Assembly (NCBI GenBank): GCA_026770575.1 | Contig: MU657213.1 | Location: forward strand, 110,142-174,141 | Length of the DNA: 64,000 nucleotides | DNA from: Pelagophyceae sp. CCMP2097 | Lineage: Eukaryota; Sar; Pelagophyceae | Direction of reading: 5' to 3' | Shown: piece after piece, positions 56,298 through 64,000 of the stretch | How the letters are laid out: each line of letters starts with the position of its first letter | How positions within the stretch are numbered: the stretch's first letter is position 1 | Notes under the pieces: model-generated | Database searches by the model: none | The model's input: the letters and a program-made list of their open reading frames with translations, nothing else | Told to the model about the DNA's origin: nothing | Translations under genes and position numbers: made by a program

Positions 56298-57387
56298 TCA
56301 ACGCACGACGGCCGCGATCCCGGCGTCTTTCCTCCGGTAGCCTCTCCCGCTCGCGACATCGATCGTCACCGTCTGCACGGGCTCGGAATGGCGGTTCGGG
56401 TTTCCCCGACGAGAGACGCGGGTCTCCGACGCCGCCTGGGCCACGGGCCAGCCGGGCTCGCAGCGGAAGTCCGTGCCGCGGTGCAGCCCTGCCGGCGCGG
56501 CTTCGGCGGGCTCGCGGTATGCGGCGAGTAAGACGGCTCCGATGCCGACCTGCCAAGCAAACGTCCAGTCGGAGATCTCTTCCAAAGGCGCGCAGAGGGC
56601 CGTGCTTTCGGGATCGCGACCGCGGCGCACTGGACGCGGTTTGGCGCGAGGACGGCGGCGGCGGGCGCGTCGAGTGAGTCGACGGGGAACTTTGCCTTTT
56701 TGTCACAAGTTAAGAGGTAAGCTCCAAAGATGATACACGTCCCGAGCGCGACGTGCTTCTTCGCCGCCGACGGCGACCGCTGCGGGTGGCCGACGAAGAT
56801 GAGGCCGACGAGGGCCATGTTTGCAAACCTAGAGGCGCGTGCACGAAAGGCTTCGCGGCGACGTCTGCGAGAATGTTCTCCACGGGCACTCTCTGTGCCC
56901 CCCCGCCGCCCACGAGGGCGCACCACGCCGTGTGGACCCAGTCGCGCAGCAGGAGGGGCACCGCGCGCCGCGTGGCTGCGCGGCCGTCGCCGTCTGGCTG
57001 CTGGGCTAAAGCGACCGCGTGGAGGCCCTCGCAGCCTCCCGCGGCCACTAAAAGCACGGAGATGGCCGCGTGCTGGAGCTGGATGACGTCGCGCTGCGCG
57101 AATGCCAGCACCAACTCGGTGGGTTGGTCCATGGCGACGAGCCATGAAACCCAAAGTGCGAGGTACAAACCCGCGGCGACGGCGCAACCAGCGGCGGCGG
57201 CGTAGCACTTCGCCGGCGTCGCTTTCCATCTCCCAACAAAGGGGTCGACGATGAGCATGCCCCAGACGACTACCGTCGTCGCCAAAGTGCAGCCGAGAAC
57301 GCCGTGGGCTTGGCTCGATGCGGAAGCATAGCGTGAAACGGACATGGGACCGTCGAAATGCGCCCCGTCGCCGCACGACGGCGCCAT
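56298..57387 (-). CDS. Multi-pass membrane protein, function unknown
   Basis: The start at 57387 (MAPSCGDGAHFDG) is followed by about six hydrophobic segments. They include VLGCTLATTVVVWGMLIV, AAAGCAVAAGLYLALWVSWL, HAAISVLLVAAGGCEGLHAV, MALVGLIFVG, GTCIIFGAYLL and WQVGIGAVLLAAY. Conserved-looking loops are AMDQPTELVLAFAQRDVIQL and LLRDWVHTAWCALVGGG. I recognise no transporter or enzyme motif. Two introns or more. It shares a 179-bp divergent promoter with the golgin gene. Confidence 0.5.
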
Positions 57388-57566
57388 CCTGTTGCGGGAC
57401 TTTGGTTGTCCTTCTCGTCGCGGCGCGCCGCCGCGCGTGGCCTCGAAAGTCGATTCCCGGAGATCGCCGAAAAAGTGTTGAGGGGCCTGCCTCGGCGGCG
57501 GTTCCACCGCAGGGAGGCGGCGCGTCACCCTCGGCCGTGGGTGCGGGCCCGCGGGCCGTGGCCGCC
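57388..57566. promoter_or_regulatory. Divergent promoter
   Basis: A short spacer between the membrane-protein start (minus) and the golgin start (plus). Confidence 0.45.
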
Positions 57567-59410
57567 ATGGCCGGGATCAGCCACGAGGATCTGCTCTCGT
57601 TGACGATGAAGCTTTCGAAGCGTTTAAAAACGACGGAGGCCGTCTCGGAGAAGAGGCGCCTCGACTGCGAGGTGCGTCCAGAGCGTCTGAAAGCGTCTGA
57701 GCGTTTGGTAGGCCTCTGAGCTGGAGCGCGACCACATCCGGGCCTTTGTCTGCCATGTCTTGGAAGACCGCGCCTGCTTCGAGGGAAGCGACGACGCCGC
57801 CGCGCTCGACGCCAAGCTTCGCGGGTGAGCGGGCGGGGGCTTGGCGGAGCGCGTGGGAGGCCGCTCGTCGGCACTCTCTCTTTAGGCTCTGGGCCTCTAA
57901 AATCTCGGACGCCGCTTCAAGACTCGAGGGGGGCGACGTGAAAGGGAAAAAGCAGGGCGCTCTCGACTCTTTGAAGGCCTCTTTAGATAAAGCGTTGGCT
58001 TCAAGGGACGACCACGCTTCAAAGGCGAAAGAGGCCAAGACGGCTTTCAAAGCGGCCTCCATAGCTCACGAGGAGAAAATCGTACAAATGAGCATCCAAC
58101 TCAAGGCCGCCCGCGACGCCGCGGCCCACGCCCAGGACGACGCGGCCAAGTCGGCGAAGCTTTTAAACGTCGAGGGCGACGCCGCCAAGGACGCGCTGCT
58201 CCAGCAGGTCGAGGCCAAGCTCGAGAACGTAAGATTTGAGCCCTCAAAGAGGCGCGTCATGAGCTTTTGTAGGCTCTGGCAGATTCGGAACGGCTCAAGT
58301 CCGAATTCGAGCGTCTGCGCGGCGACGTCGCCGAGAAGCACGCGGCGCTGACTCGGTGCGAGCACGAGGCGCAAATCGCGCTGCACGGCCACGCCTCGAG
58401 AACCGCCGAGCTCGCCGCGGCGAGGCGCGAGGCTTCGGAAGTCGGCTCCAAGCTCTCAAAACGCGATTCGGAGCTCGAGGAGAGCCGGAAGAAGTCGGAA
58501 CTTGCTTTAAAAAGCGCCCTTGCGCAAGCGGGAGCGGCGCTGCAGACTTTGGACGACGAGCGGCGATCCAACGCCGTCGCCGAGGACGACGCCGAGCGCG
58601 ACAAGGTGAAGCGCATCGCCGCTCTAGAAGCGCGCTTTGCGCAGGTGGAGGCCGACGCGGCGGGGAAGTTGAAAGAGATCACAGAAGACTATTCGAAAAA
58701 GTCTTCCGTCGCCCGCAAGCTCGTCGAGGCGCACGACTCCACAATCGCCGAGCTGCGAACCAAGACGGTCGCTTTGGAGGCGGACGCGGCATCGGGCGGC
58801 CACGCGCACCGGAAGATTCTGGAGATAGCTGCATCGCAGGCGCTCCGCGAGGGCACCATCCACGGAGAGGTACGTTGGTCATTTAGACGGCGGGGAGCGA
58901 CCGGCACGCCGCGTGCGCGTAGCTCGGCCGTCTAGTAGACGGCCTCTCGTCGTGACAAGGCCCCCAGACGAGGTTCGACGCTGACGCTTAGGTCTCGGAG
59001 CATGTGAACCAAATCGTCAAGCTCCGAAAGATGGTCAAGCGCCGCGACGGCGAAGTTTCCGACCTGCAGCTCCAGCTCGCGGCCGCGCAGCGCGACGTCG
59101 ACGCCGTGAAGCGGGCGGATTTGCGAGGAGGCGTGAACATGGAATACGTGAAAAATGTCATCCTGCGGTACATGACCGTCCCACAAAACTCGTGAGTCGT
59201 CCGCACCGATGGGTGCACCATTCCGCCCCGACGCCTCCCGACAGGTCGGAGCAACAAACGCTCATCCCCGTCCTGGCGACAATCCTGCAGTTCACGCCCG
59301 AGGACGTGCGCGCTCTGCGCAACGGCGAGGCGCTTCGAAACGGCGTCAAGCAGGCCCCGCGGAAGAAGGAGGCGCCGCACCCGGTGCCCTTCTTCCTCCG
59401 GAAATCATAA
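57567..59410 (+). CDS. GRIP-domain golgin
   Basis: Start MAGISHEDLLSLTMKLSKRL. Long coiled coil over at least six exons with regular Ala/Leu/Lys/Glu heptads (for example ALDSLKASLDKALASRDDHA and IAALEARFAQVEADAAGKLK). The C-terminus has NMEYVKNVILRYMTVP joined to EQQTLIPVLATILQFTPEDV, the GRIP-domain core. It binds Arl-type GTPases at the trans-Golgi. The family Tyr (in NMEY) is present. The stop is at 59408. A vesicle-tethering role is inferred from the family. Confidence 0.85.
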
Positions 59411-59423
59411 GAGAAGCCCCTTA

Positions 59424-59566
59424 GCGGTGTTTGTCCAAAAACGTTGTCGGGCCGCTGACCCCTTAGCGGGCCAGATGAAGCGGTGTTTGTCCAAAAGCGG
59501 TGTTTGTCCAAAAGCGGTGTTTGCCCAAAAACGGTGTTTGTCCAAAAGCGGTCTTTGTCCAAAAAC
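59424..59566. repeat. 17-bp tandem repeat between convergent genes
   Basis: The unit GCGGTGTTTGTCCAAAA occurs about six times. Two copies are spaced by other sequence and four are in direct tandem from 59480. It sits exactly between the stop codons of the golgin (59410, plus) and ABCG (59595, minus) genes, so it must be in or between their 3' UTRs. Confidence 0.9.
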
Positions 59567-59594
59567 GGGGGTGCCCAACTGGGGGTGCACCAAC

Positions 59595-61679
59595 TCAGAG
59601 CGCGATGCTCTGGCGCAAGAAGTAGGCGCCGAGGATGAGGGTACAGAGCGTGTACAAAGCGAGGATGCCGAGGTTCTCCGATATGGTCAAATCTTGATAC
59701 GAGTTGGTTCTTAACCATTCCTTGCAGACCGTGTCCGGGCTGGACTCGCTGCACCGAAACTCGTTGAGCACGGCGGCGCCGAGGGCGTACTTTAAGACGC
59801 AAAGGTGCCTCGCCCAGCGCAGAAACTTTGGGATCTGCGATATTCGAACGAATAGACCCACGAACAACATCTGCGGCACGAGGACGGCGGGCATGAGCTG
59901 GGCGGCGGCGGTGACGGAGTTTAAGTAGGAAGTGATGAGTGCCGCCAGAGCGCAAATGGCAACGTTCAAAAGGAAGAACGCGGCCACAAAAACAACAAAC
60001 GAGCCGCGCAGCTCCAGCAAAGAGTAGACGATGGCCGTCTTGGTCACTTCTAAAGCCAGAGTGATGGGCCACTCGACGACCAATGCACAAGTGAAATAAA
60101 TCCAATGGTCGTAGGTCCGGTTCCTGTACTCGCGGATGAAGATCGGTCGCTCGATCGGTAAAGCCAAAAGGTTGCGCACGCCGGCGCCCTGCTGGCAGGA
60201 GATGAAGATGAAGACGAGGGCGCCCGTGTGACTCGAGAAATTATCGACTTTAGCGTCGTTCCGCCCACCCGCGCCCATGAAGAGCAGCCCAAAAACGATC
60301 GATAAGAAGATACCAATCGAACTTCCGATGAGCAGGCCCTTGAACGACCGCGCCTCGCCGATTGCACGGCGCTGCAGGAGCCAGAAGAACTGCGTCGGAA
60401 TTGACGGCTTTTTGGGCTCGGAAACGGTGCGAAACTTCTTATCTTGCGAAAAGGCATCGACGAGCCAGGCCTTGTCCGCCTTTGCTTGGAACGGTGCTAA
60501 TTCCTCCGCAGTCTTGCCGACGACAAAGTCCAAGACGACGTCTGCCGGGTTGGTGTGCTCGGGCACTGCCACGCCGCGCGACTCTAAATGCTTGGCCAAA
60601 TTGTGAGTCGGGCCCGCGAAGACGGTGCGGCCGCGGTGGAGGACGACGACGACGTCGAAACAGAAGAAGATGAGGGAAGTCGGTTGGTGGATCGTCGAGA
60701 GGATGGTCGCGCCGGCCCCTCCGACGACTTGCAGAATTTGCACGACGGACTTTGCGTTTGCAGAGTCGAGGCCAGACGTCGGCTCGTCGATGAACAGCAG
60801 CGACGGGCGCGTCACGAGCCTGCGTACACGACGGTCCGCCAAACCGCCAAACCGCCAAACCGCCAAACCGCCATCCGCCAAACCGCCAAACCGCCAAACC
60901 GCCAACCGCATTTCGTTTGCAAAGGGGCGTTCGTTTGCCAAGCGGCGCGGGAAATTGCTCAACAGCAATCGACGTCCTCCGCTTCTCGCCGCCGCTGACG
61001 CCGCGGATCCGCGCGTTGCCCAGAAGCGAATCCGAGCACTTGGAGAGGCCCAGCTTCTCTATGAGCTCTTCCACCATCGCCTCGCGCTCCGTCCAGGGCA
61101 CGCCCGGCTCGAGGCGCAGCGCCGCAGCAAACGTCAGCGCCTAGTAAGGCGCGTCGAAAAAGCCGCGTTAAAAAGGCCCCGGGCGTGTTGAAAAGGCGTG
61201 TTGAAAAGGCCACGCCCGGCCGCCGCTCCGGGACGCACCTCGCGCGGCGTCGCCGTGGGCACCATTGATTCGTCCGACTGTTCCACATAAGCGAGGATGT
61301 TGCGCATCTTAAAGGGGTCGATCCGTCCGCCGCCGAGGCGGACGTCGCCAGAGAGCTTGACGCTCGCCTTCCTCCGCGTGATTCGCCCCGCAAGAGCGTT
61401 GAGCAGCGACGTCTTGCCAGCGCCACTCTCTCCAACGATGCACCCAACCTGGCCCGCGGGCACCTACGCAGCGTGCTCCGCGGACGGCCCGAAGCGGCAG
61501 CGGCGACGCACGCCTCCGAAGGCGCCGTCGAGGATTTGGAGTGGGGGTCCACTGCGCCTCAGCTGCATCGTCAGGTTCATTTCCTGAAAGGCCAACGCCT
61601 CCCCCGACCGCTTCGTAAACGCGGCAGAGTCGCCGCGCTCGAGTGCATGCTCCACGTCGCCTACGACGACGACGCTCAT
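59595..61679 (-). CDS. ABCG (White-type) half transporter
   Basis: ATPase first, membrane domain second, the ABCG order. Motifs: Walker A GESGAGKTSLLNALAG, signature GVSGGEKRRTSIA, Walker B LLFIDEPTSGLDSANA and switch TIHQP. The membrane part has EYRNRTYDHWIYFTCAL, VVFVAAFFLLNVAICALAAL and AQLMPAVLVPQMLFVGLFVR. The stop is at 59595 after LGAYFLRQSIAL. The start Met at 61679 (MSVVVVGDVEHALERGD) is the first ATG before the domain. Two introns between signature and Walker regions contain tandem repeats (60835-60909 and 61150-61212). Exports lipids, sterols or small hydrophobic compounds; substrate unknown. Confidence 0.92.
60835..60909. repeat. 8-bp tandem repeat (CCGCCAAA) inside an ABCG intron
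   Basis: About nine copies of CCGCCAAA with one variant unit, between the GEKRRTSIA and RLVTRPSLLF exons. Confidence 0.9.
61150..61212. repeat. Short tandem repeat inside an ABCG intron
   Basis: GCGTGTTGAAAAG occurs twice in tandem with two diverged copies (GCGTCGAAAAAG and GCGTTAAAAAG) before it. Confidence 0.8.
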
Positions 61680-62614
61680 GCCGACCGCGAGGCCTCGAGG
61701 GGAAGAACCTTCTTGAAGGCCCTTTTCCGAACTTGTTTGGAACCGACAATTAATTAACCGACGTTGCAGATGTCCTTGCACATTACACCCTCGACCTCGA
61801 TTCAAGTCCAAGAGGGCTTTGAGCGACGTCGGCTGCTCACTGCCACTGGGTGCGAGCCTGCCAGCGCGGCGTCTCGCGGCCGCACCGGTGTGCGACGAGC
61901 GCGCGCATCTCTACAGGTCCGTTTGCGCCCGACGAGGCCGGCGCCAAAGTTGCACTCGGACAAGTAGTACTAGCAAGTCTAGCTTGCCTTCAAGTTGATC
62001 TCGATCGCGTCGATTGAGGTCGGCAGGGCGAGCCCTGTTGATTTGACCAGCCTCAGCGGAGTGCATCACAGAAGAAGAAGCCCCCGGGCTGGAAACCCAC
62101 CTTGGACTCGGGTTTGACTGTTCTTCCCTTTTGGGCCAGCCCCACCCAAGGTGGAATTCAGCCCGTGGAAGCTCGCGCCCGGTCTTTCTTGGATGTACGG
62201 AGCTGGCTACGGCTCTGGGTTGGAGGTTCGAACACGTTTTATTCTGATGAGTATCTGCGTTTTCACTGCACCCTCCATCTTCCTATTCTCAGGCTTCCTT
62301 CCGTGAGTTCGTCCAGCTCTCAGCCTGACCGCTCGTTCTTGCCTCAGCAAGCCATCGGCGATATCATGTGATCGTTGCGATGAAGAAACAATCCCAGACG
62401 TTCCGCCCACGCGAAGTGTGGAACGGAAGGGCCCAGGGCACAAGGTTTGCGACGGATACGTACATGTACTAACGAGTACGTAGGAATCCTATATCAATAA
62501 ACCTAGAAACGAAGCCTTATACAATGAGCACCTTGGCGCCTTCGAGCACGAGGTTCGCCACTGTTCGCCACTCGGCCAGGAGAAGGTCCTCCGGGACTGG
62601 ACATGCTGTGATTC
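61680..62614. other. Spacer with no assignable gene
   Basis: 935 bp. It contains CTAGCAAGTCTAGCTTGCC, a short partial palindrome, at about 61970. Frames are short and lack motifs. It holds the ABCG promoter. Confidence 0.35.
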
Positions 62615-63526
62615 TTATTCCATTTCATCAAAAGGTTGCCAGGAGTTGACGCGCGAGTTCCTCCAGAGCACGCCCGGGAGGAACGTATCGAACCACGCGT
62701 CGATTCTCTCCGACAGCACCTCCGACGCGAAAATGCGGAGGTACTCGCCTACGTGCGCATGCGTGCGCGGCAGAGCTGCGCGGCTCGCACAGTCCTCGTC
62801 CGGCCTCGCACCCCAGCAGTCGTCGTGGATCAAGACGTCGCGCGGCTGCTGGAGCGTCTGTGCCTGGCGCCACCAAAGTTCCACAGCTCGCGGCGAGGCT
62901 TCGAGCTCCGCAGCCGTATAGCTGACGATCCAACGCGTCTCGTGCCTCGCCGCGGGGTGTAAAATGAGGCCGACATAGACCTCGGTCGAGGCGTGTACGA
63001 AGCAGATTCGCTCCGAGTACCGCTCCCGGGCGAGCCAGACGGAGGCGAGGCGCAGCGAGGCGAACTTGTCCGTCCTCTTGACCGTCGCCGCGAGCCGCAG
63101 GCACACGGCGAGGCGCGGCGCTTCGAGCGTTCCGGGCGCGTCCGTCGCGGACCGGACGTACGTCGGCCGCAGCGATACGGCGGCGAACAACGCCACCGCT
63201 GCCAAAGGCCCGACGAGTTCCATCCTGCGCCGTACGTGCCGCTTCGCAGAGTCCGTCGCGGAGACGACGAAGCGCTCGCTGGAAGCGCCGCCGACGAAGG
63301 AGAAGAGCGTCTGTACGGACCACGCTTTGGCGACGCCGCGCGCGCCGCGCCGGGATCGCCTGCGCCAGGCCCAGGCGAGGACGTTTCCCTCGTCGTTTGG
63401 CGCCGGCGGGGTCCGGTTGCGCCATTTCTTCGAGGTCCGCGCCAGCGCCGCCGCATCGCGGAGGCAGAGCTGCGCCTGGAAGGCGTATTGGAGCACGGGG
63501 CCTAGCGGCCCGTCGTCGGAATCCAT
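62615..63526 (-). CDS. Unrecognised 303-residue protein with F-box-like N-terminus
   Basis: A single open frame from ATG at 63526. The first 40 residues (GPVLQYAFQAQLCLRDAAAL and ARTSKKWRN) have the leucine/tryptophan spacing of an F-box. A central hydrophobic stretch LVGPLAAVALFAAVSL could be buried or a membrane segment. The C-terminal half (RWIVSYTAAELEASPRAVEL and WRQAQTLQQPRDVLIHDD) has no family match that I know. A ubiquitin-ligase adaptor is one possibility, weakly supported. Confidence 0.5.
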   Translation of the reverse strand: MDSDDGPLGPVLQYAFQAQLCLRDAAALARTSKKWRNRTPPAPNDEGNVLAWAWRRRSRRGARGVAKAWSVQTLFSFVGGASSERFVVSATDSAKRHVRRRMELVGPLAAVALFAAVSLRPTYVRSATDAPGTLEAPRLAVCLRLAATVKRTDKFASLRLASVWLARERYSERICFVHASTEVYVGLILHPAARHETRWIVSYTAAELEASPRAVELWWRQAQTLQQPRDVLIHDDCWGARPDEDCASRAALPRTHAHVGEYLRIFASEVLSERIDAWFDTFLPGVLWRNSRVNSWQPFDEME

Positions 63527-64000
63527 CACGAGCCCCGCGCCTTGCCTTATAGGATTCCTAGATGGTAAAAGTAAGTTTCGTATGAATAATTATCAGTAAC
63601 TTACTGGGTAAGTTATGATAAATTACTTTTTGAGCCAGAGTAATTTACTTTAGTCGCCAAAAAACGAAGCCCACAATCTAGATGTAATTATCATCACGAC
63701 GGCGAGCCCACCGCGGGCCATGAACCTCGGAGGCTGTGGAGCTTGAGAAGAGCGCGCTACTTTCGCAGTCTAATCGGGTCAGTACAAAATAATTCCTACT
63801 TACAATTGTAGAGGAATTGAAGTCCCGAAGAAGCAGAGGCCGACGGGGAACGCAAACCGGGCGCGCGCGCCAAGGTCCACGCGGGCCGTGGCGCGGAACA
63901 TCTAACAAGGAGCACCGGGGCGGGCGACGAGCTCTCACTATTTGAAATATGCCAATAAGAGTGGATTTAAAGACGCCTCTATAAAGTAAGTTACCCTTTC
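63527..64000. other. AT-rich non-coding end of window
   Basis: AT-rich with repeated TAAGTTA/TAACTTAC-like words near 63595-63645 and again at 63985-63995. It carries the palindrome variant TTACAATTGTAG at 63800-63811. No gene is seen. Confidence 0.5.
63800..63811. repeat. Palindromic motif TTACAATTGTAG (variant copy)
   Basis: One base from CTACAATTGTAG; the fifth such site in the window. Confidence 0.6.

Noticed and set aside
59424..59566. CRISPR-like array
   Set aside because: Units are directly adjacent without unique spacers and the genome is eukaryotic; it is a simple tandem repeat.

Overview
The window is nuclear DNA from a GC-rich, intron-bearing protist. The best fit is a photosynthetic stramenopile, and a pelagophyte such as Aureococcus would match. 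The evidence is: short GT-AG introns in almost every gene; secretory leaders followed by plastid-type leaders, some with an internal twin-arginine stretch (10839-11591, 26238-27260, 6936-8728, 50795-51772); a eukaryotic core set (serine palmitoyltransferase subunit 1, ubiquitin-eS31, ZPR1, RFT1, PEX4-type E2, GRIP golgin); and the MYND/Sel1, ankyrin-kinase and WD40 families that I recall as expanded in pelagophytes. The taxon is an inference.

Layout. 1-5 kb (all minus): a glycosyltransferase-like/sulfotransferase-like fusion cut by the window edge, LCB1/SPTLC1, ubiquitin-eS31. 5.4-15.2 kb: a type II membrane protein diverging from a plastid FKBP-CS protein, ZPR1, a lumenal protein, a glycosyltransferase, a Canopy/saposin-like ER protein, and a PEX4-like E2 with its own membrane tail. 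15.5-19.8 kb: one large gene for a membrane-tethered GH6-GH5 cellulase, interrupted by an N run that looks like an assembly artefact. 20-32.5 kb: PP2C phosphatase, RFT1, a second lumenal protein, a SAM methyltransferase, a WD40 protein with a frameshift, and a pseudouridine synthase-like protein. 33-45.7 kb: an orphan gene, an RRM plus helical-repeat organelle RNA-binding protein, a TPR protein, a frameshifted MYND-Sel1 gene and a broken ankyrin-kinase gene containing what looks like a very young intron. 45.8-47.9 kb: an AT-rich, repeat-bearing island with no convincing gene. 48-63.5 kb: ATM1-type ABCB, a small unknown gene, a DUF1995 protein, CCDC43-like, SAM-polycystin, a membrane protein, GRIP golgin, ABCG, and an F-box-like protein. 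The last 470 bases are AT-rich and non-coding.

There are no operons. Genes are packed with 100-900 bp spacers and several share divergent promoters (6830-6935, 14334-14588, 27261-27553, 57388-57566). Loose themes are endomembrane/glycan work (sulfotransferase-like, GT, RFT1, LCB1, golgin), plastid maintenance (FKBP-CS, two lumenal proteins, DUF1995, RRM-repeat protein) and cellulose degradation. The most unusual items are the GH6-GH5 enzyme, the 53-nt candidate new intron flanked by an 11-bp duplication, the self-anchored PEX4-type E2, and short tandem duplications inside many introns. Exon borders were read by eye; gene spans are firmer than individual splice sites.
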